A stretch of 29,705 bases of DNA from positions 1 through 29,705 of the IMG/VR virus record IMGVR_UViG_3300042505_001866. One strand, given 5' to 3'. This DNA comes from a virus. Shown here piece after piece: positions 6,996-14,169 of the stretch (the first letter of the stretch is position 1; the number at the start of each line of letters is the position of its first letter). The translations under genes were made by a program, and so were the position numbers. Below the pieces are notes generated by a model that was given only the letters and a program-made list of their open reading frames with translations, had not been told where the DNA came from and ran no database searches.

Positions 6996-8990
6996 ATGCC
7001 GGTCCCGCTGTTGCCGCCCGTCACCCCGAACCGTGACGAGCACCCCTTCGTGGGCATGGTGCTCTGGCGCGGGCTCGCGCTGGACATCGAGACCGCCGAG
7101 GGCGAGACCCGCCGCGGGTCCGGCTGGGAAGTCGTGATGCCGGCGCACTACGGCGAGGTGCGCGGGACCGTCAGCGCTCTCGACGGCGACCCTGTCGACG
7201 TCTTCGTGGGGCCGGCGCTCGACGCGCCGATGGCGTTCGTGGTGCACCAGAAGCACCCCGGCACGGCCGCCATCGACGAGGACAAGGTGATGATCGGCTT
7301 CGCCTCCGCAGAGGAGGCCGAGACAGCCTACCGCCGCGCCTACACCGCCGGGGGGTTCTTCCACGGCATGACCCGCTGGCCTGCTGACGAGCTGGCGGGC
7401 CTGCTGCGCGCCGGCGGCACCGTGCCGCGCCTGGACCGCCCCCAAGCCGTGCGCGACCGGCTGGCCCTGGCCGTCAACGAGCAGCGGCAGGTCATCGTGA
7501 CCACGGACAAGGGCCCGCGCCCGGCCAAGGTCATCGCCTCGGGTGCGATGGGCCTGACGGTGCAGGTCGACGGCGAGACGCTCAAGGTGGCGCACGGCGC
7601 CTACACCTTCCTGGGCGACGAGCTCGGGCAAGAGGACGACACCTCGACGCAGGAGCCTGCGACCTGGGATGAGGACCTCGACTTCTCCGACACCGACTGG
7701 AAGCCGCCCACCAACTGGCGCGAGCTGACCGATTCCGAGAGGATCGACTTCGCTGCGTGGCGCGACATCGAGAGCGAGATCGGGGCGCGCTACCCGGCCA
7801 ACTTCTCGAGCTCCACCGACGCAGGCAGCGCGCTGGCGCAGGCGCAAGCCTACCTGCGGCAGGCCGTCACCGACGGGTGGATGGACCGCGCCAACGTGGG
7901 CCACGCCATCGCCACCGTGCGAGAGGTCGCGCGCCTGCTCGCGGCGCCCCGCGGTGAGCTGCCGCGCCGCGACCGCGAGGTCATGCGGCGCGTGCTCGCC
8001 GACACTGCGGCCAAGGTGCTGCACCTAGAGGTCGAAGCCTGCCGCCGCGCCGAGCCTGACCGCGGCGCCCGGCACATCCACGTCGGCCTGATGCACCTGC
8101 TCAACATCCTCGACGCGCTGGACGTCGAGCCCGCGTTCAAGACGGCCGCCGCGCTGGCCTGGGTCAACCATGACCTCGGCTACACCCTGCCGATGGTCCG
8201 GGCCGGCGCCATCGACGACGCGCTGCACCCGGCGCTGAGCGCGCGCCTCTTCGCACAGTGGGCGGCCGGCTCCTGGGCCATGCGCGACGCGCTGCTGCCG
8301 CTGGACCCGTCGCTGGTTGCCAGCTGGATCGCCGGGCACGCCTCGACGCAGATCGACGCCAACGACCGGGTCGGCTCTGCGTTCCGCATCGAGGGCGCCA
8401 CGCACCTGTGGGCCACCAAGGCGCTCGAAGACCTCGTGGCCCGACCCGCCGGCGCGCAGGCCGTCGCCCGCATGTGGGGCGCGCGGGGCCCGCTGGCGGG
8501 GCCGCTGCGGGGGCGCATGGTGGCGCCCATCGACCGCGCGGCGTCCGAGCTGGGTCACACGCCCCAGGCGCTGGGTGTGCAGGCGTGGGCTGCGGCGCAG
8601 ATCGACGGCTACATCGAACCCCAGCCCGGCGGCCTGCAGGGTCACCTCATCGGCCTGGACTTCAACCCGGGCACCTCGACGCTCACCCTGCGCGTGGGCC
8701 CGTGCCAGACACGCGAGGCGCTCGACCGCGTGTTCGGCGCTGACGAGCCCACCAAGCAGGCGCGCCGAGTGTTCGGCGCCGCGGCGCGCGTGGGCGAGGA
8801 CATGGCTGTCCCGGGCCCGCTGACGCTGGCAGTCGTCTGGACCGGCGACACCTACGACCGGTCGCCTGTGCAGCTCGAGTTCGAGCGCGCCCTGGAACGT
8901 GCGGGCGAGCAGTGGAGCGGCATCGAGGCCATCCAGGACGAGGCCGTGCGCGACATGGCCGCCTTCGGTTACGCCGACATGGGGGGATGA
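6996..8990 (+). CDS. Inorganic-pyrophosphatase-like domain fused to an HD phosphohydrolase-like domain (664 aa)
   Basis: The ATG at 6996 follows GAGGAAG at 6982-6988. Residues ~15-135 contain GDPVDVFVGP and DEDKVMIGF, the pattern of the pyrophosphatase-like domain found in phage and plasmid polyvalent proteins. A small beta-rich segment follows (~155-205). Residues ~355-470 carry an HD-superfamily signature: H360/H362, H392-D393 in VNHDLGYT, H411, H448 in WIAGHA, and D454/D457. HD enzymes hydrolyse phosphate esters of nucleotides and, in some families, cyclic nucleotides. No helicase or polymerase domain is seen. As it sits in a head-gene region and has polyvalent features it may be carried in the particle and injected, possibly acting on host nucleotides or immune signals; substrate is unknown. 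Confidence 0.6.
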   Translation: MPVPLLPPVTPNRDEHPFVGMVLWRGLALDIETAEGETRRGSGWEVVMPAHYGEVRGTVSALDGDPVDVFVGPALDAPMAFVVHQKHPGTAAIDEDKVMIGFASAEEAETAYRRAYTAGGFFHGMTRWPADELAGLLRAGGTVPRLDRPQAVRDRLALAVNEQRQVIVTTDKGPRPAKVIASGAMGLTVQVDGETLKVAHGAYTFLGDELGQEDDTSTQEPATWDEDLDFSDTDWKPPTNWRELTDSERIDFAAWRDIESEIGARYPANFSSSTDAGSALAQAQAYLRQAVTDGWMDRANVGHAIATVREVARLLAAPRGELPRRDREVMRRVLADTAAKVLHLEVEACRRAEPDRGARHIHVGLMHLLNILDALDVEPAFKTAAALAWVNHDLGYTLPMVRAGAIDDALHPALSARLFAQWAAGSWAMRDALLPLDPSLVASWIAGHASTQIDANDRVGSAFRIEGATHLWATKALEDLVARPAGAQAVARMWGARGPLAGPLRGRMVAPIDRAASELGHTPQALGVQAWAAAQIDGYIEPQPGGLQGHLIGLDFNPGTSTLTLRVGPCQTREALDRVFGADEPTKQARRVFGAAARVGEDMAVPGPLTLAVVWTGDTYDRSPVQLEFERALERAGEQWSGIEAIQDEAVRDMAAFGYADMGG

Positions 8991-9634
8991 TGCAGCAGCA
9001 GCGCCGCTTGCGGTTCCTGGTGAAGGCCGACGCGCTGACCGGCGAGGCCGCCGCGCCGGCCGTGCCGCAGTCGATGGGTGCCGCCGCGGCGCTTCCGGCG
9101 CCGACCGCGGGGCGCGCCCGGCTGCTGTTGCCCGTGCCGCCCGCGCCAGGCACGCCTGTGCGGGGCCACATCCGCCGGACCGCCGACGGGGCCCGCACGG
9201 TGCGCCCGCACGGCCGCAAGCCCGCAGAGCGCCGCCTGCCGCCGCCGCCGGCCGCCGGCACAGGTGAGCCCGCCGGCGAGCAGCTCGCGCTCACAGCGCG
9301 CCCAGACGGCGCCGAGGTGCCCCTGCGGGGCCCCGTGGCCCAGGCGCTCCCCTTCGCTCGTCAGGCCGCGCCGCAGCGCGTCTGGCGCCCTGGTGACGCC
9401 CAGGCCCAGCTCGACGAGGCCTGGGCGCTGATGGAGCCCGACATGCGGCGGGGCGTGATGCCCCCGCCCGCGTTCTGTCGGCGCTGGTTCGAGGCCGCAG
9501 AGCAGCTCGAGGCTGAGCAGCTTGATGCCGCCCTGGCTGGCGACGACGGGGCCGAAGACCGGTGGCACGACACGGCCGACCGTCAGCAGGCGATGATAGA
9601 GGCCTTGGCCGCCTGCGCTCCGCGGGCGCGCTGA
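8987..9634 (+). CDS. Proline/alanine-rich basic phage protein (215 aa)
   Basis: The ATG at 8987 overlaps the previous stop (8988-8990); a second in-frame ATG follows at 8990. The N-terminal two thirds is rich in P, A and R. It contains VRGHIRR followed after a short gap by RTVRPHGRK, similar to short V-x-G-x-x-R...V-x-P-H-x-R motifs seen on other phage head-region proteins. The last ~75 residues are helical and charged, ending in CAPRAR. No enzymatic motif is visible. It overlaps no downstream gene (8 bases to the next start). Role unknown; an injected or capsid-bound DNA-binding protein would fit the basic composition. Confidence 0.5.
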   Translation: MMQQQRRLRFLVKADALTGEAAAPAVPQSMGAAAALPAPTAGRARLLLPVPPAPGTPVRGHIRRTADGARTVRPHGRKPAERRLPPPPAAGTGEPAGEQLALTARPDGAEVPLRGPVAQALPFARQAAPQRVWRPGDAQAQLDEAWALMEPDMRRGVMPPPAFCRRWFEAAEQLEAEQLDAALAGDDGAEDRWHDTADRQQAMIEALAACAPRAR

Positions 9635-9642
9635 GGAGCGCC

Positions 9643-10902
9643 ATGCGTCTGCACCTGCTGCCCCGCGCGACGCCCGGCGACGGCCTCGAAGCGCTGGCAG
9701 AGGAGCCCTGGCGCCGCGCCGACGATGCCCGCTGGGTTGCGCACCGCCACGGCTACGACTGGGAGCTGCGCGTCGCCAATGACCTCGACGTGGTCATCGA
9801 CGGCGCCGAGCCGCAGATCGAGCTGCGGCGCGACGGGGTGAGCCAAGGGCGGTTCACCCTGCAGAGCGCGGTCGACGTCGTGAACGGCTACCGCGCCACC
9901 GTGCGCGAGCTGCCCGTGGGCGGCCTCAACGAGCGCTTCGGCGAGGTCGCCAACCTGCGCGAGGGCATGCGCGGCTTCGTCCCGCTGCGTCCGGTCGACG
10001 TCAAGGCCTTCGCCATGGCGACCCGCATGCTGGCAGCGGCCTTCGCCGTGATGGTGGAGCCGGAGGCCAAGTGGGCCTGGGACCGGGCGATGAACCCGCC
10101 GCTCGAAGACGAGGACAACGACTGGGACGACGAGTGGACGCTGGGCGAGCTGCTTGACGTGCCGCTGGTCAGCCCCGACGGCGAGCCCTTCACCGAGGCG
10201 GACCTCGAAGCCCTGCCCATCTTCGTGATGACCCTGGCCATGCACGTCTGGGGCCGCGGCAACCCCGAGCAGGAGTTCGGCGTGGGCGGCGCCGGGCGCG
10301 GCGGCAAGCAGCTGCAGGCGGGCTTCATGATGCCCGAGTGGGCGTCGCTGGCCATCCTGGCCGACCGCCTGCTCAGCAACGCTGAGCTGCGGATCGTGCC
10401 TGTCGACAAGCAGACCGCCTTCGACTTCGTGAAGCGGCACCACAGCGCGCTCCCCGACGCGAACCCCCGGGGCTTGCTGTTCGCGCTGGGCGTGGCCCGC
10501 GGGGCCCGCTTGGTGGGTGTGGCGCTCTGCAACACCCCCTCGGGTCGGTACGCGGACCCGCACGGCGTCGTCGAGCTGACCCGGGTGGCGACCGACGGCA
10601 CGGTGAAGGGCGCGGCCAGCAAGCTGGTGGCCCGGGTGCTCGACACCTGGCGCATGGCGGCCCGCGGCGCGCCGTCCAAGCTCGTGACCTACAGCCTGAC
10701 CAGCGAAGAGGGCGCGACCTACAAGGCCCTGAAGGACAAGGGCCTGCGGCCGGTGGCGCGCGTCGAGGGGCGCGACCCAGCAGGCGCCCGCGGCGGCGTG
10801 TCGGGAGACCCGTCGCTGGCGCGCATCTCGAAGGTGCGGTGGGAGGCCGGCCCCGGCGCCGGGGCGGCGGACTGGTCCTTGGTTGCTCCCTCCCGGGACT
10901 GA
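9643..10902 (+). CDS. Protein with C-terminal GNAT acetyltransferase-like (XF1762-type) domain (419 aa)
   Basis: Start at ATG 9643 with TGAGGAG at 9632-9638; the longer opening from 9562 overlaps the previous gene. Residues ~1-240 are an acidic, unrecognised region (with a DEDNDWDDEW patch). Residues ~253-385 match the phage XF1762-like GNAT pattern: AFDFVKRHH, LFALGVARG, LVGVAL, VVELTRVATDG, an acetyl-CoA-loop-like AASKLVARV, then KLVTYSLTSEEG. GNAT enzymes transfer acyl groups from acyl-CoA; the substrate here is unknown. XF1762-like proteins are frequent in phage accessory regions. It is the last gene before the csf cluster, with 16 bases between them, and could belong to the same accessory cassette or to the head-cargo group upstream. 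Confidence 0.6.
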   Translation: MRLHLLPRATPGDGLEALAEEPWRRADDARWVAHRHGYDWELRVANDLDVVIDGAEPQIELRRDGVSQGRFTLQSAVDVVNGYRATVRELPVGGLNERFGEVANLREGMRGFVPLRPVDVKAFAMATRMLAAAFAVMVEPEAKWAWDRAMNPPLEDEDNDWDDEWTLGELLDVPLVSPDGEPFTEADLEALPIFVMTLAMHVWGRGNPEQEFGVGGAGRGGKQLQAGFMMPEWASLAILADRLLSNAELRIVPVDKQTAFDFVKRHHSALPDANPRGLLFALGVARGARLVGVALCNTPSGRYADPHGVVELTRVATDGTVKGAASKLVARVLDTWRMAARGAPSKLVTYSLTSEEGATYKALKDKGLRPVARVEGRDPAGARGGVSGDPSLARISKVRWEAGPGAGAADWSLVAPSRD

Positions 10903-10918
10903 GATTAGCACCACGGGC

Positions 10919-12112
10919 ATGACGCCCGACCATCCCCGCTCCGGCGCCGCTCTGCTCTGGCAGACGGCCGGCCGCCCCGACGCTGAGCAAGCACAGCCCG
11001 TGCCGCCCGGCACGGGCTGTTGGTGGTGCGGCACGCCGATCCCCGACCGCGGGCGGCCGACGTCGACGCTGCCGGACAGCTTCCACGCGACGATCCCGCG
11101 CGGGCCGGCGGACCTGAGCAGCGACTTCCTGTGCCACGCCTGCGGGTGGTCGCTGTCCGACTGGGTGGCGCTCCCGCGCGCGGTGTGGGGGCCCCAACTC
11201 GCCGCCGCCCTCGACGGCGATGGCAAGGTGTCGCTGAGCCTGGGCGGCGACCGCGGCGCGAAGGCCTCCATCTGCCGGGGGCCCGGGTCGACCGTCTACG
11301 TCTTCGCGCGGCCGCCGCAGGGCAAGCGCGGCGCGCCGCTCGAGGCGGCATGGATGGCTGGGCGCGGCGCAGCGGCGACCGGCGACCTGTCCGCCATGCC
11401 GCCCGAGCTTGCGCTCCTGGCCACGCTCGATGAGGCCGAGGTCGGCGCGGCCATGGTGGGCAAGTTCCGCAACTACGATCACCTCGCCGTCAATGGCGAG
11501 TGGCACGCGCTCAAGGTGCAGCGGCCGGCTGATCGCGACCGGGTGCGTGCGCTGCTGCTCGCCCCGCCCCCGGGCCTGTGGGCCCTGTCGCTGGGCGATG
11601 GCCAGAAGCACTGCGCCTTCATGGCGCCGCTCAGCGATGGCCGCCTGGAGCTGCAGAGCGTCTACTGCGACGGCGCCGGCGTCGTCTGCTACGCGCCCCG
11701 GGACCTGGCGGGCCTGCTCGAGGCCGTCGGCGCGCTCATCGTGGCCGGCGCGCACCCCGATGAGGTTCGCAGCGGCCGCTACCGCCCGCGTGGCGACGTC
11801 ACCCTGATGCTGGCGCGGGCGCGCTGGGATGCAGCCGTGGCCGTGTGGCGCGGCTCTGCGCTCTACGAGCTCGCCGAAACCGTGCGGCCCTCGACGGATG
11901 CACTCCGCGAGGCGGCCGCAGCCCAGGCGCCCCAGGCGGCGCCACAGACCCCCATGCCGGCGCCCGCGCCGGTGGAGAGCCCCGATGATCGAACTGCCGA
12001 CCCCGGCCCTGGAGTACCTGGCCCTGCTGCCGGAACCGGAGCGGGCGCGCCTGCTGCTGCGCGGCCTCGTGCCGACCGGCCTGCTCAACGACAGCTCGGC
12101 CTTTTCGGCTGA
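10919..12112 (+). CDS. csf1: Csf1-like large subunit of a type IV-B CRISPR-Cas effector (397 aa)
   Basis: Start taken at ATG 10919; a TTG at 10883 would overlap the previous gene. Near the N-terminus is a four-cysteine zinc-finger-like pair, C34/C37 in CWWCG and C72/C75 in CHACGW, typical of Csf1, the reduced Cas8-like protein of type IV systems. The central region has alternating strands (FRNYDHLAVNGEWHAL, LWALSLGDGQKHCAF). The last ~60 residues are P/A-rich and end in QLGLFG. Csf1 sits at the crRNA 5' end of type IV complexes and takes the large-subunit role. It is followed by cas11, csf2 and csf3 in the known order, which is the strongest support. The C-terminal 128 bases overlap cas11. 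A strong hairpin lies inside the first 35 codons. Confidence 0.75.
   Translation: MTPDHPRSGAALLWQTAGRPDAEQAQPVPPGTGCWWCGTPIPDRGRPTSTLPDSFHATIPRGPADLSSDFLCHACGWSLSDWVALPRAVWGPQLAAALDGDGKVSLSLGGDRGAKASICRGPGSTVYVFARPPQGKRGAPLEAAWMAGRGAAATGDLSAMPPELALLATLDEAEVGAAMVGKFRNYDHLAVNGEWHALKVQRPADRDRVRALLLAPPPGLWALSLGDGQKHCAFMAPLSDGRLELQSVYCDGAGVVCYAPRDLAGLLEAVGALIVAGAHPDEVRSGRYRPRGDVTLMLARARWDAAVAVWRGSALYELAETVRPSTDALREAAAAQAPQAAPQTPMPAPAPVESPDDRTADPGPGVPGPAAGTGAGAPAAARPRADRPAQRQLGLFG
10993..11020 (+). repeat. Perfect inverted repeat (13-base arms, 2-base centre) inside the 5' end of csf1
   Basis: The arms are ACAGCCCGTGCCG and CGGCACGGGCTGT, separated by CC. In RNA this would give a 12-bp stem with a GCCC tetraloop. 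It lies in codons ~25-34 of csf1, just before the first CxxC. No T-run follows, so a classic intrinsic terminator is not shown, though the stem resembles one. A GTG codon of the csf1 frame (11000) lies within the stem. Confidence 0.85.
11974..11979 (+). promoter_or_regulatory. Shine-Dalgarno site of cas11 located within csf1
   Basis: GGAGAG followed by five bases and the ATG at 11985. It sits inside the csf1 reading frame and decides the cas11 start, showing that cas11 initiates while csf1 is still being translated in another frame. Confidence 0.6.
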
Positions 12113-12500
12113 GGTGGTCGCCCCGGCCTACTTCGGCGTGCTCGCGTGGCGCGCCGGCTACGTCAAGGGCAACCTCAAGACGCTCAAGGGCTACGAGGCC
12201 CAGGAGCGGCTGGGCCACCGCATGCGCGCGGCGCGCGGGCGCAGCTCGGGGCTTGAGGGCTGGGGCCTCGCCCTGCTGCGGGGCGTCGGCTGCCGCGGCG
12301 ACGCGCTGAGCGGGCCCGCGGTGCTCTGGTGGCGCGAGGCGTGCGGCACGGCCGCGGCCGGCGCCGAGCTGGGCATCGACGCGTGGTCGACCCTCCGCGA
12401 CCCCAACGGCATGGAGCAGGTCATCCAGGCGGCGGGCCTGCTGATCGACTGGCTGCGGCAGGTCAAGCGGTTCACCAAGGAAGAGGAGAACGAGGCATGA
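11985..12500 (+). CDS. cas11: Cas11-like small subunit of the type IV-B effector (171 aa)
   Basis: The ATG at 11985 has GGAGAG at 11974-11979. The product is almost wholly helical by appearance: LALLPEPERARLLLRGL, then SAEVVAPAYFGVLAWRAGYVKGNL, and a C-terminal helix QAAGLLIDWLRQVKRFTKEEE. Small, helical and placed between csf1 and csf2, it fits the Cas11 small subunit that forms the belly of type IV-B complexes and contacts the displaced or target strand in related type I complexes. It overlaps csf1 by 128 bases in a different frame and csf2 by ATGA. Sequence alone is weak evidence for Cas11 because the family is very divergent; the assignment rests on size, helix content and gene order. Confidence 0.7.
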   Translation: MIELPTPALEYLALLPEPERARLLLRGLVPTGLLNDSSAFSAEVVAPAYFGVLAWRAGYVKGNLKTLKGYEAQERLGHRMRAARGRSSGLEGWGLALLRGVGCRGDALSGPAVLWWREACGTAAAGAELGIDAWSTLRDPNGMEQVIQAAGLLIDWLRQVKRFTKEEENEA

Positions 12501-13510
12501 GTCGGCACAGTTACACTTTCGTCCTGGAGATCACGCCGACGTCGGCGCTCACCCACGGCGCCGGCAACAACGGCAACGAGCAGGAGCTCCACCGGCGCAC
12601 CTACAACGTCTGCCGCGACGGCCGTTGGGTGCAGGAGAGCATCGCGTGCGTCTCCGGCGCGGCCATGAAGGCCACCATGCGCGAGCACGCGGGCCTGCTG
12701 TTCCTGCAGCTGGCCGGCATCGGTGAGCTCGGGCGCGACGGCCTGCGCCTCGTGTTCAAGGGCGGCCGCATGGAGGGCAGCGAGCGGGCCGCGGCCATCG
12801 ACGAGGCGCGGCGCCTGCGGGACCTGTTCCCGGTGCTGTCCGTCTTCGGCGCCATGGACGGCGCCATGATCATGCGCGGCCGCCTGCAGGTTTCGCCGGT
12901 GGTGCCGTACACGGACCTCACCCGCGAGGCTGGGTTGGTGGACCTGGCCGGTGCCGAGGTCTTCCCCGGCATGGCGCCGCTGCCGCACCACATGATCGAG
13001 AGCCCGGAGCCGATCACCTACTACCGGCACGACCTGAAGAGCTCGCACGCCGCGGCGCTGCTGCCCGCGGCCGAGCGCAAGGCCATCGAGGACCTCGCCG
13101 TCGCGCGCAAGGGCAAGGCGGCCACCAAGGACGAGCGGCGCGAGGCCAACGAGAGCATGCCGCACGCGTTCCAGGCCATCGCGCCCGGCACGCCGATGGT
13201 GTGCACCCTGCGGTTGTCCGACGCCAACGAGATCGAGGCCGCCTGCCTGATGCTCGCGCTCACGCGCTGGATCGGCGCGGGCGGCTACCTTGGTGGCGCG
13301 TCGTCGAAGGGGCACGGCCAGTGCAAGGTGCGGATCGCCGAGGCGCGCCGGGTGGTCAGCGTCGGCGGCCCCGTGCCGGTGGCGGTCGGAGACCACGCCG
13401 CGCTGGTCAGCGTCGAGGGCGTCAACCCGGGCGCCGAGGAGCTCGCGCTCCGCTACGCCGAGCACGTCCGCGCCAACGCCGAGGCCATCCGCGCCGAGCT
13501 CCTGTCGTGA
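12497..13510 (+). CDS. csf2: Csf2 (Cas7-family backbone subunit of the type IV-B effector; 337 aa)
   Basis: The ATG at 12497 overlaps the cas11 stop. The protein has the RAMP-type Cas7 plan: an N-terminal strand FVLEITPTSALTHG, a SGAAMKATMREHA segment matching the RAMP 'GxxLKGxxR' motif (~residues 53-65), MRGRLQVSPVVPY, and a glycine-rich segment GGYLGGASSKGHGQCKV (~260-280) near the C-terminus. Length is normal for Csf2. Cas7 subunits polymerise along guide RNA to form the backbone of the complex. A charged insert (residues ~180-220, KGKAATKDERRE) could form the thumb. It couples to csf3 through a GTGA overlap. No type III-like catalytic residue is evident to me. Confidence 0.85.
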   Translation: MSRHSYTFVLEITPTSALTHGAGNNGNEQELHRRTYNVCRDGRWVQESIACVSGAAMKATMREHAGLLFLQLAGIGELGRDGLRLVFKGGRMEGSERAAAIDEARRLRDLFPVLSVFGAMDGAMIMRGRLQVSPVVPYTDLTREAGLVDLAGAEVFPGMAPLPHHMIESPEPITYYRHDLKSSHAAALLPAAERKAIEDLAVARKGKAATKDERREANESMPHAFQAIAPGTPMVCTLRLSDANEIEAACLMLALTRWIGAGGYLGGASSKGHGQCKVRIAEARRVVSVGGPVPVAVGDHAALVSVEGVNPGAEELALRYAEHVRANAEAIRAELLS

Positions 13511-14169
13511 GGCCCCTGCAGGTCACGGCCGTGCTTGCCCAGCCGGCCGTGCTCAAGGTGCCCCCGGTGCTTGACGGGTTGCTGCTGGCCGGCGTGGCGC
13601 AGCTTGCATGCCGCGACCTGCCGGGCGGCATCATGCCGCTCGAGGAGGCCGACGTGCTGCCCCTGCCGTTGGCTCGCGTGGAGACCCCCGTGGGCTGGTG
13701 GTGGGCAGCGTCGCAGGCCACGCTGTGGGGGCGCGAGGCCGTGTCATGGGCCCACCGCCGCCACGCGGGCAACCTCGCCGAGCTGTTGGACGGGGTGAGG
13801 ACCATCGACACCGGCGCCGGGCCCGACAAAAGCCTGCGCGTGCCGCTCTACGCGCGGGTCGAGATGATGCAGGTCACCTGGACGTGCATCGGTGACCCCG
13901 ATGCTGTTGCGGCGGCGCTCAGCTACATCGACGGCATCGGCGCGCGGCGCACGCACGGCTGGGGCTGGGTGCGGCAGTGGATGGTCGACGACGACCCGAA
14001 GCAGCTGCAGCTCGAGGACTACGCGACCCGCCCGGACCTGCGGCACATCCCCGTCGACGCGCTCGACTCGCTGCCCAAGGGCCGCGTGCGCCTGAGCCAG
14101 GTGCCGCTGCGGCCGCCCTACCACCACATCGGCGCTGCGGTGCCATGCTGGCAGCAGGTGTCCGCGTGA
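13507..14169 (+). CDS. csf3: Csf3 (Cas5-family subunit of the type IV-B effector; 220 aa)
   Basis: Start at GTG 13507, forming a GTGA overlap with the csf2 stop; no suitable ATG lies nearby. The N-terminus (RPLQVTAVLAQPAVLK then VLDGLLLAGVAQ) has the pattern of Csf3 and related Cas5 RAMPs. Residues ~141-157 carry IDGIGARRTHGWGWV, the glycine-rich RAMP loop. Csf3 caps the 5' handle of the guide in type IV complexes. Length is normal. The gene overlaps the next RAMP-like gene by GTGA in the same manner, so the whole set is translationally coupled. Confidence 0.8.
   Translation: MRPLQVTAVLAQPAVLKVPPVLDGLLLAGVAQLACRDLPGGIMPLEEADVLPLPLARVETPVGWWWAASQATLWGREAVSWAHRRHAGNLAELLDGVRTIDTGAGPDKSLRVPLYARVEMMQVTWTCIGDPDAVAAALSYIDGIGARRTHGWGWVRQWMVDDDPKQLQLEDYATRPDLRHIPVDALDSLPKGRVRLSQVPLRPPYHHIGAAVPCWQQVSA

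Noticed and set aside
10880-10918. Possible promoter in front of csf1 (TTGGTT with GATTAG)
   Set aside because: Poor -10 match and spacing, overlapping the end of the preceding gene; no better than chance.
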